A stretch of 64,000 nucleotides of DNA from Podospora pseudoanserina (Eukaryota > Ascomycota > Sordariomycetes > Sordariales > Podosporaceae): contig NW_026946672.1 of NCBI RefSeq assembly GCF_035222485.1, positions 1,426,001 to 1,490,000 on the forward strand. Direction: 5' to 3'. The translations under genes were made by a program, and so were the position numbers. This document shows, piece by piece, positions 44,191 through 57,402 of this stretch. Under the pieces are notes generated by a model. It saw only the letters and a list, made by a program, of their open reading frames with translations, did not search any database and had not been told where the DNA came from. The number at the start of each line of letters is the position of its first letter. Within the stretch, counting starts at the first letter, position 1.

Positions 44191-47100
44191 CTATCGGTAC
44201 CCGGAATTTTGCTGAAGCATGTCATCCCACTCCCCTGTCGTGAAGTCCGGTTCGCCCATAATGTCTTCCATCATATCCCTCTGTTGAGGCTGCCCCTGGT
44301 GATGTGGGCCTGTGTGTGAGGCCAGGCCCTGCGGAGGAGCATGGGGCTGACCATGCCTGGGGGAAGGCTGCATCGCAATCATGTTGGCCGTATTGTACAT
44401 CTGCGTCGCCGGGCTCATCGTATGCGGAGGTCCTTGCCCCTGAGACATCAGATACGGTGGGATCGGACCCATCAGTTGGCCCTCGATGTCATCGTAGATA
44501 CTAGGCATGTAAAACTGCATGGAGGGTGCCGGAGGTTGCCCTGGAAGCCCGTGCGGATGTCCCGGTCGAGCATGGTGCCCAGCAGGGTCCATTAGCGGCG
44601 CATTGGGATACGCAAAAGGGTCGCCGGTGGGAAACATCATGGCGTCAACTTTGTAGACCGGGTTTGCGCCTTGCGGGTGTCCCTGCGGGAAGGTTTGGGC
44701 ATGTCTCGGGGCAGGAGCCATATGCGCGGCTCTGGCTTCGGGAGTTCCCCGGCCCAACGTCAAATCCATTGGCAGTAGGTCCTGCAGATTGGAAAAGTTT
44801 TGACTCGCCAAGCTGCCCTGCGGAAGACCCAATGCGTCAAACGAGGATGTCCTCTGAGGAGGCAGCCGTGCTTCCCGCCGAAGGGCGCCAGTGGGTGGGC
44901 GAATCACCTCCTCGGACCTGCGCTGTGGAACGTCATCTTGCACTCCCGGCCGGGCTGGGAGGACCACGCTCGATTTCGATCCCGCAGGCGCTGCGCGTTT
45001 CTTGGAGGGCATTGGTCGTGTTGATGCTTTCTTGAGCCGTTCTGGCAGTTGTTCAAACAAGGGCTATGGTATGTTAGAACCATCGTCATGACGAACTTGA
45101 AAACGACACAATTTCTCGACTTACATTCAGGGCATTTGTGATCCGATCCGCTGCTAGACTGCGTTGAGCCAGACTCGCGATAACCTCCCGCCCGGCTTTG
45201 GCATCTGCTAGTATCTCGGCAGCTCCAGCCTTGTCGGGATTCTCCAGAACGTAGTATATCAAAGAGAGAATGGCGAAGAATTGCGAATAGAGAATAAACC
45301 AGTAAGGCCCGATCAGCACCGCCTGTTTGCGAATTTCGATTCCGATATGCACAATGTTTCGAGAAACGCTGACACCCGCGGCAGCACAGTTGTAGTATCG
45401 ATCGTCAATCTTCTTGCCGGCCGTCTGACGTGGGGAGATGTAGTGAAGAAACGGACGGTACAGCATCATCTGGACATGGGCGTAGCCAAATCTCAGCAGA
45501 GTTCGAACTCTACGGACCTGGCGTTAGTGCTCGTCCAAGTTGTCAGCAAGAAAAGGTTGGCGTACCTGATAACCTCGATTGGACCATCCGGGCTGGGGCG
45601 CCAATGTGTAGGGAGCTGTTCGTGCCACTCCTGGAGCTCGGCCTCAATCTCCTTGATGCGGGCATAGCTGATCATGTATCTCGAGTTCACCCGTCCCTGA
45701 TTCACACAATCCTCGACAGCCTTGACAGGATAAATGTACTTGACAACCTTTGTCAAAATGGCCATGAGCCTCGTGTGGGCATTGAAAGCTTCGAAAAAGG
45801 AAGGCGTGCCTGGCGGAGGTGTAAGTATAGCCTCGCTCGTAATGTATTCATCATCCACCTCGGTCGGCATGGGCTGGTCGACATCGTCGTCGTGGAGCAA
45901 GAGAGGGAATCCCAAGATTGCTGAAATGTAGATGTCCATTTGCCGGACAACATGGAACACGCGCCGTCTCATTTCATCCTCAATCGGTGTGATCTTTTCG
46001 TGTGCTAAATGGCGATGGAGCCCCATTCGCAGGCTAGAACGTAGAGCAATGCCGAGAAAGGCATAGCAGCCGCTGATATTGCTTGTTGCTTGTAAGAAAA
46101 GAATCATGTAGACCAAGCCTTGTAAAGAAACCATATCCCGGCACTCGGCCACATCTTGTAGGATCATCCGAGCGGATGTGTAATACTTGATTCTGAAACC
46201 AGTGTTAGAAAGCACGAATAGGAAGGCTTCAGGGACGAGACACCTACCCTTGTTCAACAGCCGCCTTGTACGAGGACGGTCCGTCTCCAGCCTCAACATC
46301 CGAGACATCGTAAACACAACCTAGGGCCAGCACCGAATAGAGAAGCCCGAGGAATCTGTGCTCATCATTTCCCCAGGCCTCCTGAGGTGTCGAATACAGC
46401 TTGTCAAACTTTTCGTAAAACGAAGGTTGGTGGACAACCCGCAAGAGACATGTTGCACAGTTGAAGGAGTAGTAACAAAGTGTGCGGGCCCTGTCCTGGG
46501 CCGGAAGATCATAGATATTGGGAGGAGCTGGCGTGTTGGATGCCGTTGAAGGTTCCCAGGGCGAGCCGGCGTTGGAGCGAGGGGAGTCGAGGCTGAACAT
46601 GCCGGCCGGGCGAGATGGTCGCGGCAGAAAGGGGATGCGGTAGTCGTTGCCCAACAGCCCCTCGAAATGCTCCTTCATCCTCCTCAGAAAAACCGCTCCC
46701 GAGGAGTTGCCATGGAAGTCCCATTCTCCGCCTTCGTTGATGTCAAGCTGCCCAATGGACTCGATCATGGACATGATCTGGGCATCCTGGCTTTCTGTTT
46801 TCTCCTGGGCTGGCGGCGTGTCTGATTTGGCTTTGGCCGCCTGCGCTCTTGCATTTTGTCTGTTGCGGAACTCCTGTTGGACTGACGGGTCAAGATTCGG
46901 GTCGCTGAGGTCGACATCTGGCATAAACTTGCGAAGGAGCGTCTCTGCACGCTGGAGCCTCGCCTCCAAGGCCTCGATATACTGTGGAGCTGGGTTCCTG
47001 CGGCGGTTAGAGGGTTTGTCATAGGTGCACTCTGAGAACTCGGTCAGCAAAACAACAGCAGGAGGCCGAAGAAAACTCGTTTGGTGCTCACCATAGCTGT

Positions 47101-47443
47101 AGACAGAGCAATGAGTGCAAGGCTGCTTGCCATCACACTTGATCTTCTTTCTGCGACACTCATCGCATGCTCGTGTGACCCGGCGACGCTTCTGCAGGGG
47201 CATGCTCGGGGCATCGCCAGTGCCATCTTGGGATTCAGGGGCCTCGGAATCTACCTTGCTGGTGTCCTGGGCTGCAGACTTTAGGCTCTCGGTGGGGGAG
47301 CCATGTTCTTCCTGCGACAAGTCTGCCGACTCATTATCAGACATGCCGGGGGGGCTGTTGGCGCTCCTCCGGTTGGGCTGCGGTGCCTGCGAGGAGGGAC
47401 GAGTTCGGCGACGTGTTTTGTTTTCCACAGAGGGTTCTGTCAT
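44191..47443 (-). CDS. Zn(II)2Cys6 fungal transcription factor
   Basis: Nuclear regulator of 1006 residues. Exons: 47443-47092, 47031-46248, 46192-45566, 45509-45125 and 45063-44191, all GT..AG and in phase. The binuclear zinc cluster has cysteines 93, 96, 103, 109, 112 and 119 (RACDECRRKKIKC..CTHC), with the first intron just before the last one. A coiled-coil-like linker (QYIEALEARLQRAETLLRKF) supports dimer binding. The PF04082 middle homology region spans about 360-650. The C-terminal 290 residues are rich in Pro, Gln, Gly and His and may activate transcription. The open frame extends upstream to 47602 but without an ATG, so 47443 is chosen. It is clearly of the large fungal-specific regulator family; I cannot settle which pathway it controls. 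Confidence 0.9.
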
Positions 47444-50400
47444 GCTGGTGCCCGGCAATACAGGAACGGATGGCTTCCTCCTGCCTGCCCACCGTGATGA
47501 AATGCTGTTACCCCTATTCAATGATGGTCCTTCAGCTTGCTCGCATGTCGTGGTAAGCCACAGAACGGGTCTGAGCTTGTCGAGGTAGCCTCGAGCACAC
47601 ACACTTGCTGACAGAACACGCCCGCGGCAACGGCAACGGCAAGGCCAGAAAGCTGTAGCTGGTGGATGTGGCCCGAACTGAGGGAAGTTTGGACGGGCTT
47701 GAGCACAAGCGGAGTGATCCGGTGGTGAAGTGTTTGAATTCCGCCGTGGGTAACCTTCACATAGGTATACTTTCTAGCACCAACAAGGGGGAGGGGAGGA
47801 AGGGGGACAGCCCAGAGTGGGGAGGGGGGTGGCTCTAGGGTAATCTATCGGTATGTGTACGTACGGTAAGTACGGCACCTGTCCACAGCCAAGAAATCCC
47901 AGAAGCCTTCCCCGATCAAGTCCACAACTCGCGCGGAGTCTCTCGGGGCCGGCTCCGCTGATGCCCGCTTGGATGGGGGATGCTGGAGTCCCAAGCACGA
48001 GCACGCCAGATACCCAGCCAGAGGTGGGACAGGCAGAAAAATTGGACGCCGACACGAAATGTTTGGATGAGTTATCAGGATCCCGCAGCAAAAATGGCCC
48101 TGTCAGTGGGCCCCGCCGTAGGGATACGTTTGGCAACAAGAGAGCAGTTCGAAGAGGATCTGAAAACCGTCGAGGGGCGCGACGTCAGGGAGGGGCCGCT
48201 GCTGGTTCGGTCTAGTGTGACACGGACGCGAGACGAAGCAAGCCTTCTTGCTGGTAGTGGTGTGGTAGTCTACCTACTCTTGCGGAGGAACTGTCGCAGA
48301 TACCATGAGGGATTGAAGAAAAGCCAACCGCGGCGGGGATAAGAAATGCCGTCAAAAAATATCCAACCGTAACCGCAAAGCCAATTGAGAAATATTGTAC
48401 GTAGTAGTCCGGACTCGCCGTTGACCAGCATCCCATCCCGAGAGATTGACAACACCGATGATCTAACGCCAACAGGCAAGTGATGGGGTTCGATGACTGA
48501 ACCGCAGAGTGTGCCTTGCCTGTCTGTCTGGCATGTCGGATGTGTAAGAGGGCCAAGACTGTCCCCAAGGTAGAACAAATCCTGGGCTCGCGCGATGGTC
48601 AAGAATTGGGGTCGTCTGGTTGGCCAACGAAGGGGTCTCCAAGCGGTGGGGGACCCCTGATGACGGGGCTGTCAAGGATCATATCAACGTCGATGAGATC
48701 AAAGCTTGGGCTTTGAGGAACACCCATCAAACAACTCCCGACGGGAGTCATCCTCCGCGTATAGCGTACCTACCTATGTTAGTGTAGACCCCAGAAGTCA
48801 GTTTGTATATGTGTGCTGGATCTGCCATCGGTGCCATCTCAACTACGAGCACCACTCTACCTGCAGGTATGTAGGTAATCCTGTACATGGCTGTGTGACA
48901 TGAGTGTGAGTAAGCAGAGCTGTGAGGCGACCAAGAGATAATAGACAGAGACGGCAGGACACGAGGATAGGAGCGCGTGCGATGTCTCGTTGAGCCTGTC
49001 CAGAATCAGCAGCTGCTATTTTTTTTTTTTTTTTTCATTATTTGTTTCGCGGGGAAGCTGGCTGCACGAGGCCTCTGTATAAAGCAGGGCGACGTAAGAC
49101 GATGATGCGGGCTGTAGAGAAAAGACGGGTAGCGGGTTGGCGGGAGAATTGGGTTGTGCAGTTGCGGGTATTTTCGAGCATCTCTATGTCTCGGTCCCAC
49201 CATCCATGCCACATTGACAGTGGCCCGTCTGGTTGTTGACAAGACCCCTCTGCTGGTCTCCTCCGACTTCAGGAACCGAACCGTCCAGACCTCAGGCACT
49301 TGCTGGGCATCCAGTGGAGAGTCATCGCCAACCAGTTGCTTGCTGGTCACGGCCCAAGAACCCAAGAGCGAACGCCAGGACGCGCCAGAGCGCCAAGTGT
49401 CTGCTGTGTGCGCTCGGCGGCTGCATGTTGGCGAAGAGGGACGAAAGGGATGGCGGCCAATATCATCTAGTGGGAATTCCGAGGAGTCGAAGGCTTATTC
49501 CCGAGTTGAGCTCGCGAGCGATCGAGGAGAGGGGGCTGGGGAGTCCATCCTCGAGCTCTTGAGTTAATGCAGTGACAATGTTGAGCGTCTGTGGTGCTCT
49601 CCCACACCCCGCCCCAGATATACAATAGTGTACACCATAATGTCGCAGAACCACCACATTCCGCGTTAGTCTAGCCGCCTGCTGGTAACTGTTGATCAGT
49701 GGGGGAACAAGCACTATCAACCCAATGCGTGTGCCTGTCCCAGGCGCCATGGGGAAGCTTCATCTTTCGGGGAGACGGCACGCCTGTGCCTGACATCTGG
49801 GAACGGGCAGCGATTGGCTCCCCCTTCAGGATGGGGGGAAAACGTCGCAGTTAAAACGGCAGGGCGTCAAGCAGCAGTTGAGCATCTCGTGAAAACTCTT
49901 CCAGGTTCCAAGGGGGCCGACAACCGCGGCCATGGGCAGGTGTGTTCGCAAGCTGTGCTTCCAATGTCGTTGTGGGAAAAACGGAGCGTCGCCAAAAGAT
50001 TGCATCCTTGTGGAGATGCCAAGACACTGAGGGGCCTCGCTAACATTTCAGCAAGGGCTCGGCACACGTCAGAGCCTGGCTTGCAACGGAAATCAGGTCA
50101 TTTGTACATCAGTACATGCGGGCACTATTCCGCTTTGGACCGCCCGTAGACCTGTCGGCGAATCACAGTGCCGCCCTGCAACGCAGACTTTTCGCAAGAG
50201 GTTAGGCATATACCTCTGCCACGGTTATTAATGTTAGTGCGACAGGGGTATTTTGGTAGAAGTTGCGCTGGCCGCACTAACATTTACTTCGCCTGCGGAA
50301 TTGTAGAGTAGAGATAAACGACAGCAGTCGACGCCCAAAACCACCTGCTGTATAAAACTTTTCGTGGTTCTCTTGCAAACAACACCCCGACTCGCTTACC

Positions 50401-51650
50401 TTTTCCGTCTTGCGGTTAGACACTTTGATGGTTGTAGTAGTACCAAACTGATAGCGATGGAGTCCCTCAACAATTCCACTTATTGCACCATATCCCCGTA
50501 TCCCCGTATCCCAAGCATCTAGCGCCCACATCCCGAGGCAGTCCGAAGAGAGAGAAGGGCAACGCATGGACGTTCTGGTGGGTTGTGGTCATGTGTCTCT
50601 CTGCAGTGCTGCTTGCCCTTGCAAGCCCAGCAAGGCGGCCTGTCAGCCTTGCGGGAATCGTGCCGTCTTTTGGGGCGGAACCATCAAAAATGTTCCGAGA
50701 TATCCGTGATCCTGGCTGCCTAGACTGTTATCCCCTGTCAGAGCGAGCTTAACTGGCAAAATCAAGATGGAAAAGTTGCGAATCTCATCTGCATACCAAG
50801 GCCACCTGTTTGTCGCATCCATTTGCTTGTGCTTCCACCATGGGCTGAGTGGTGTCTCGTCGACAAAACGAGCCTCTAACAGATCTTAACGTGACGGTAA
50901 TCCACAGCAGTTGCGAGATTCCAGGTTGTTTAAAGTCGCCAAGGTCCACTCGGCTATCGCCGAACCAATTGCACGACAACCAACCGATGACTCGGTGAGC
51001 TACATACCGTTCTGAGAACTTTTGAAAGCTTGCGGTGAAGTTTGTAGCGAACGATGAATCCCAACAGGGAGGAGGTGCGTATAGTCGGCTAATCGATGAG
51101 TCTGAGGACGGCCCCAAACCGGAGTATGTCTATGCATTATTTGCCTTGGCAAAAGTCGACCGTTTTTACAACCTGAATCGAGAAGCTTATCATTCAACAC
51201 GGAATAAAATGGAGAACCGAAAAGGGGTGTAACTAATCGCGGGATTCGGAGATGCTGTGTTGACATGAGCTTCAAAATAAGCCGTAACAACGATATCCTT
51301 GAGAGAGGCATTCACATGACAAAAATGACTTTTTGTAGATACGGCGGCTCTGGGTGGACATCAAGCGACTGAAGGTTCAAGGTGCGCAAAGGACGCAGGG
51401 CCAGGGACGGTGTCTCCGGTGAGTTCCGTAATCCGTACCTATGCCCCGCACCGGTTCCCCACCATACCGTGCCTACCCCACCATCCGCCAACGAGAGCTC
51501 CATCTTATCGCCAGGCTGCAGCTAGCTGGCCATCCATCAACTTATCTCTCGTCCAGCCTTGCCTAAACCATCGACGTCAACCAGGCCCAGGTATCGCAAC
51601 ATCTCCTCAGCCTTGCGTTCTCGACTCCATTCACAAAACCAGCCGCAAAG
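47444..51650. other. 4.2-kb gene-poor divergent region
   Basis: Between the leftward Zn2Cys6 gene and the rightward csn1. 47444-47760 is probably the leader of the transcription factor. A T17 run is at 49019-49035 and a short 8-bp repeat (ATCCCCGT units) near 50491-50510. Otherwise no gene, RNA gene or mobile element is recognised. Confidence 0.55.
49019..49035 (+). repeat. T17 homopolymer
   Basis: Seventeen consecutive T bases in the gene-poor region between the Zn2Cys6 gene and csn1. No function is evident. Confidence 0.8.
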
Positions 51651-53237
51651 ATGGCCGACCCTTTGCTGGAGTTCTTCACCCAGATGGACATCCAGGGCGG
51701 TGTTGTCGTTCAGGGTGAGTGTGCCCCTCTTCAACGACCGAACCCCGCGATCCATCTCCCATTGCAATATCACCCTTACGATCAACAACGGTAACTAATT
51801 AGTATGTGCTAGATTCCCCCAAATTCGATCTCGATCTCTATATCCAAAACTACCGCGGCCGTACCAGATTCGACCGTCTCCTCCTCATCGGCCGTAGCTC
51901 AGTAAAGCTCTGCGTCGAAGCTCTCAAGGCCGCCCTCGCCGAAGCCAAGCGTGGCCGCGACACCCAGCGATACAGAGACGTTTTTGAATACCTTCGCGTA
52001 GCTGCTCCCAATGACCCCGATGCCGTCTTTGATAAGAAATGGGTAGACAGGCAGGACGTCGCCAACCATGATGAGACCCAACGGCTGCTCACCGAGCTAA
52101 AGGGATATAAGAACAACCTTGTCAAGGAGAGCATCCGGGTAAGCATCACCAACCCTTCTTTCACGCAAACCATTCTAACCGCATGCCAAACAAAAGATGG
52201 GCAACGAAGACCTAGCCAAACATTACGAAGCAATCGGCGACCTCAACGCGGCCTCTGAGCACTACTCCAAAATGCGCCCCGACGTCTCCACGGCGAAGCA
52301 CGTCATCGACGTCGGCAAGCACCTCGTCCGCGTGGCCATCCAAAGAAGAGAGTGGAGCATGGTCGCGCCCCATCTCGTGAAGATGACCCTCGGGGGGCAG
52401 TACCCCGAAGAAGAGCGCAACGCCCAACCGTTCATCCGCACAGCTTCTGGCATCGCCCTCCTCGGCCAAGAAAAATACTGGGAAGCGGCCCTCTCCTTTC
52501 TCGACGCCGACCCAAACGTCCCGCCAAAAGCCTACAATGAACTCGCCAGCCGTAACGACATTGCCGTCTATGGCGGTTTGCTTGCGCTGGCGACAATGGA
52601 CCGCAAGCAGCTCCAGAGTATGGTGTTGGAGAACCAGAATTTCAGAGTGTTTCTGGAACCGGAGCCGCACATCAGACGGGCGGTGACGATGTTTGTTAAT
52701 GGGAGGTATTCGGCTTGCATTGAGATTTTGGAGGGGTACAGGACCGATTATCTGCTGGACATCTACCTCCAGAAGCACGTCAGCAAGATCTATGCCAAGA
52801 TCAGGAGCAAGTGTGTGGTGCAGTATCTGATTCCGTTTTCGTGCGTGAGTTTGGACACGCTGGAGAAGGCGTTTGGGAGTCCGGAGAGGCCGATTGAGGA
52901 GGAGCTGGCGGTGATGATTGAGGAGGGGGTCTTGGAGGCGAGAATTGATGGGATTGAGAGGGTAAGCTTTACTGCCTTTTTTTTTTTTTGGATTGTCATA
53001 CGGTGTGCTAATGATGAAAAACAGCTCGTCAACACAGTCAAGATTGACCCGAGAGCTCAAATGCAGGCTTCGGCATTGGTTTCTGCCGAGAATTACGAGA
53101 AGCAGGCTATTGAGCGGTTGAGAAGGATGGCGATTGCGGCTGCGGATTTGGAGCTGCTGCCGACCAAGAAGCAGGGGTTGCATCTCCCGCTTGGTGGTGA
53201 TATTTCTTTTGGGGATCAGGAGATTGTGATGGGTTGA
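51651..53237 (+). CDS. csn1: COP9 signalosome subunit 1
   Basis: PCI-domain subunit of the COP9 signalosome, which removes Nedd8 from cullins and in filamentous fungi affects development and light responses. Exons: 51651-51714, 51813-52138, 52197-52961 and 53025-53237; 455 residues. The diagnostic N-terminal block is FDLDLYIQNYRGRTRFDRLL. A helical-repeat region follows (YEAIGDLNAASEHYSKMR), then the PCI domain (about 235-400) with VVQYLIPFSCVSLDTL and the winged-helix strand EEGVLEARIDGIERLVNTVKID. The third exon begins at an ATG, but the upstream exons add the required N-terminus. The 3' half is G-ending in codon use. A T-rich run sits just inside the third intron. It converges with prp18 (332 bp between stops). 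Confidence 0.93.
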
Positions 53238-53569
53238 GACAGACAAGTCAGGGTTAGGAATTATTATGATATGAAAGGAAACGGGATAGCATTGATTTTT
53301 GAGTTTTGGTTTTTGGCATTGCCCGTTTGCGTATACCGGGTAAAGGGAAAAGGAGTATGGGGATAAGCATAGTAGTAATGAGACATTGAGAATCCACGAG
53401 TACAGCACGAAGGCTGAATCCCGGAATCGAACTGAGATCATCTCTTAATTTGTCCTTGCTGATTAGTTTCTCCAAAACCTGAAGTTTTCTAGTTGTTCCA
53501 TGTTTATGTTGGGGTATCATTTGTTCTACAGCATTTCCCACTTCCCACATTTTCCCGTTTTCTTTCTGT
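53238..53569. other. Short gap between convergent csn1 and prp18
   Basis: Holds the 3' untranslated regions of both genes. A tRNA B-box-like string near 53425-53435 (minus strand) was examined and rejected. Nothing else is seen. Confidence 0.65.
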
Positions 53570-54653
53570 CTACCCCATCAACTGCCTAATATCCTCGGGC
53601 GGCCACCTCACCTGCGCAAACGTCAAGCACCGCTTGATGCTCTGCAGATACTTTCTCGTCACCTCGCTCCCCATGATATGCCCCCTCTCTCCGTTATGGA
53701 GCTTTTCTCTTGCGCTACGTTCGTGGATACCAACCATGGTGACACCAATCGGCCAGGCGGCCTTTCCGATGCTCAGCCGTAGATACCCATCATTGGCATC
53801 GACGTATCTCTTTTCCTGGGCGGCCTTGACAATCTCCACGATGGCTTCCAGGATACTCTCGTCCAGGCCCCCCTTTTCGAAAAGCCGGAATAACGGCGCC
53901 ATATTTTCCTTGGATGACACCATGGCGTTGATTGCTTGCTGGCCGGCGGTAGTGTCGGCGTTGTCTTCTCTTGCGAGCGCGGCTTCCCACTCGCGGAGGA
54001 TCATGTTGAAGTAAGAGGCCAACTGGCGGTAGAGGTACTTCCTTGCCTTCCTGTCGGTAGCTGGAGGGATCTTGTCCGGTACTTTCATGTCCTTTTCCTC
54101 GACAGGGAGGAGTTTGGTAGCGATTGGACCTGCAGAAAGAGACTTTGGTCTGGTAACCTTTCTGTAGCGACGTAACCTTGAAACGTGGGACTCTCCGAAC
54201 AATATCGCCGGCTGGCCTAGCTCTCGGAGTTTGGACTTGAGTTCATCATCGGGGATGTTGGTGTGGTCTTGTTCGTCGTCGGAAGAGGCGTCAGAGTCGG
54301 GTTTGGGGGTGGCGGAGGAGTCGTCGTCGGTCTTGGGGGAGTTCTGGTAGGCCTAGACGTTTTCTTCGGGCTCGTTCCTCTTCGGCTTCTTTGGCTTCTC
54401 TGCGGAGCCGAGATTCCTCGGCGAGTTTCTGGCGTTTCTCCTCACGGGCTTTGGCTTCCTCGGCGGCTTCCTCCTCGCGCTTGCGTTTGGCGGCTGCTCT
54501 GGCGGCTCGTTGTGCTTCGAGGGCCTTTTGCTCGGCAAGGTAGGCTGCTTGGCGTTGGGCTTCGGCTTCGCGGCGGGATATGTACTTTTGGGGTTTTTCC
54601 TTTTCTGGTTCTTTCTTGGCTATCTCCTTAGCCATGAGAGAGGCAAAGTCCAT
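53570..54653 (-). CDS. prp18: Pre-mRNA-splicing factor Prp18, with one frameshift
   Basis: Second-step splicing factor acting with Slu7 and U5 snRNP. The frame from ATG 54653 encodes a Lys/Glu-rich coiled-coil N-terminus (MDFASLMAKEIAKKEPEK.. to RRKRLGLPEL). It then runs to a stop at 54291 without the Prp18 domain. The rest continues in another frame from 54334: an acidic linker, the SFM-type motif DDELKSKLRELGQPAILFGE, and the helical Prp18 domain (YLYRQLASYFNMILREWE.., SIGKAAWPIGVTMVGIHERS, QSIKRCLTFAQVRWPP). The switch falls at a C5 run of the coding strand (G5 at 54335-54339). No GT..AG pair nearby could serve as an intron. One base fewer would give a 360-residue protein of normal layout. 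An assembly error is most likely; a true break or +1 slippage is possible. Confidence 0.88.
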
Positions 54654-55340
54654 GGTGGGTGGTGGGTGGTGGGTGGTGTGTTGATATATGGTGTTGGTGA
54701 TGGGTGGAAGCCTTGTGGTGTGTCCTGGGGGTCGGATATCAGGGTCTAGCGAACCGTTGGAAGCCGGGGAAAAGGCTGGAAAGGGGGTGTCACACAGCCA
54801 AAACAAGAGGTGAGGTTGGAAATGGAGAGATGAGGTTCTGGGAGCTGCAAGTGTTCGGGGAGTGCTCCGCTAAATAAGGTCGGCCCCAATGTCGTTGCAC
54901 TAGCGTGATGCGGGAAGAGTGCTGCGCCACGATCTGGACCCACTTTGTTGACGGATCGGCACCGGCAGGCAAGGCAGGTACTGAGGTACTCAACACGGAC
55001 ACACCCTGCTTGTGACAAGAACTTCACGCCCCCTGGGCTGGTTGTGGATGATATCCTCAGTCTCTGTTTTCCAAGGTGGCCCGCGAACCGGGGCAGCCGG
55101 GTCGAACCTTCAGGCCGGAGTGGAGGAGAGTGAAAGCTTATCTTAGAAAGCGCCTTCCACCGCTAGGGAAGCCATTGCCCTGGGGCGTGTAACTTAAAAT
55201 ACGCTTTCCGAAGTCCTCAACATCATGACAAGTCTTGTTTTCTCTCCCATAAAATTTCTAAACTTGCCTAAATCATCTTACTACTCGTGCCCCGCGAACA
55301 AGGAGCTCTGTAAGCCATCATTGGCAGCCATCTTATCATC
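54654..55340. other. Divergent promoter region between prp18 and the SAP18-like gene
   Basis: 687 bp, with a GGTGGGT-rich leader near prp18 (54654-54690). Nothing else is recognised. Confidence 0.6.
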
Positions 55341-56509
55341 ATGTCTTCATCAAATGGAGCCCAGAAACCAATCCACTCCAGAGTGAAACTTTTCTACCGC
55401 ATCAATGTTCCCCATGAGTATGTCATCTCAAGACTGTGTTGTGCTTGATACCGGTCAGCAAAGCTAACTGTACCTGTGTGATAGGCCAGAAGAATTTATC
55501 CAGGACCCCTTGCCTGCCCATGTTGAGCTTGATATCCCAATGACATGGTATGACGTCGTCCAACTCTGGCCTTATTAGGCTTGCCAGTCAGCTCAGCTAA
55601 CATTGTACTCTTGACAGTACAGTCAAAGACCTGGCTGATATCATGGAGAAGAACTCAAGAAAAATCTTCCCTTCTCTTTCCGTCGGCACCCGGCTCTGCT
55701 TCCGCACTATGGACCGGTCAATTTACAGCACAAAGCCAAAATACCTTCCGTCACCTTACGGCAGTTACGTTATCGGTCGAGGTTACCCAGGCATCGATTT
55801 ACCCGCACGAGACGAGAATGACCCAGCGAGCCCCAAGCCAAAGCTCCGATGGCTGGATGGCGCTTACATTGTCTGTACCATCTTTCCGCCATTACCCAGC
55901 GACGAAGACGAACCCATTATACCACCTGCGCTGCCGTATAAGATCAGCAGGCTAGGGCCTGATCAGCCTGGAAAGGGTATCGTAGTAGGGGGTGACCGGA
56001 CGGCAAATGGAAAGGGAAAAGGACGTGAAGACGAGGATGACGATCCCCGTCCGCCGCGCCGCGGCAACACCCGTGTCTCCAAGGGTACGTCAAGGGGACC
56101 TACTTCAAGAACGCGGGACAATGATCGCCGAGCTAATTAGGAGTTTGAATCCCGAGAAGATGCCTCGGGGGATGGAGTCCACGGTCAGAAGAATGGTGTA
56201 GGGGGTTCTGTTGATGAGTTGATAAATTCGGAAGTTGATCGGGAGTGGGAGGCCTTGAAACGTCAATTGCAAGACAATCCGGAGCGAGCCCTGGATGGCG
56301 TATTGGAGATCACAAGGCGTCTAGCTGCATGTTTTCCTTCGAATGAATCTGGTACTAAAGCCAGCAGGGCTGGTTCCAAGAAAGGCGAAGGATCTTCCAA
56401 CAATACAGCCAGAGCGAGAGATAAAGGCAAGGAAAAAGAAAAGGAGAATCCCAAGACACCGGAGAGTTGGAAGCCCTATGAATATGACCGTTTCCAGAAG
56501 AAGAAATAG
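55341..56509 (+). CDS. SAP18-like protein
   Basis: Probable homologue of Sin3-associated polypeptide 18, a ubiquitin-fold protein linked to histone deacetylase and exon-junction complexes. Exons: 55341-55417, 55485-55547, 55618-56084 and 56160-56509, all in phase; 318 residues. The N-terminal domain (about 15-150) follows the SAP18 order: PEEFIQDPLPAHVELDIPMT, CTVKDLADIM, GTRLCFRTM, then LRWLDGAYIVCTIFPP, corresponding to the final strand before ..ITPP in animals. The C-terminal half is charged and disordered, with KGKGREDEDDD and a helical segment EWEALKRQLQDNPERAL, ending KPYEYDRFQKKK. The last junction (GTACGT..GAGAAG) is my choice because it alone keeps the frame. The family call is moderately sure. 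Confidence 0.65.
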
Positions 56510-57402
56510 CTTGATTGATAAAGGGCCTCTGTTGCGGTATCAAATTCTGTGTTAGAAACCACCGCATCACTACACAGCAGCGTAAATCAATCATAGAGCG
56601 ACGAAGATCACCATACAGCACCGGCAGAGATTATGTTGTATTTTTAAGATTACGATAGACTACATACTGGGGGAGAATGAGGAGTGTGTTTTTCTAGCGC
56701 ACTGTGTGTAGCCCAGGGCCCTATAAATTGTCTCTGAATGTCTATGAACTATCTTCCAGAGGCCTATTGATTATTCTGAAGGCCTGGCGCAAGGCTGACG
56801 TCGACCAGGTGTGAGACTCCCGCAACGTCACACCTACCTACTTTCATGCAGCAAGTATTGGCCATTTCTAAACCACTGGTTTCACACCTTGGACGAAATA
56901 ACTGGCACTGCAAGGCAGCAAAACATGGTCAACTGCATACTTTTATGTTCTTAAACAAAAAACATGTCTCTTGGTTGCCTTTAGGGCCTGTTGGCTATCT
57001 TTGGACGAGGTTTGATTATATCTTGAGGCGTGGTTCAACACCCATGTTATCTGCATCCAGTTACTTTGCGGTGACAGTTATTTTTGTCCAGTGCGTATTT
57101 TTTGGCGCCACCAGTCCTTACTATCTCTATTAGCTGCCTTGAATAACGACGGCATGTGTGGGTCTGTGATGCAGCGAGAGACACGCTTCACTGTGGAAGT
57201 GGTAAACTTTTATATATACGGGATTTGTCTGCCTCAGGCAATGATAACATATCCACAGTCACCAAAGCAAAGCACATCATTCTGATCTTGCACCCTAGAA
57301 ATGGTTCTGTTGCGTAACCCCCCCTGATAGCTTGCTTTGTGTCTGTCTTTGACGCCCTCTTCTCATCAAGATGTACACTTCCCCTCCGCTGGCCTCCCAC
57401 GT
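56510..57402. other. Gap between convergent SAP18-like and complex I genes
   Basis: 893 bp containing both 3' untranslated regions. ORFs of up to 95 codons have no domain. Nothing else is seen. Confidence 0.6.

Noticed and set aside
53400-53470. tRNA-like B box (GTTCGATTCC) on the minus strand
   Set aside because: No matching A box, the T-stem bases do not pair and no acceptor stem can be formed.
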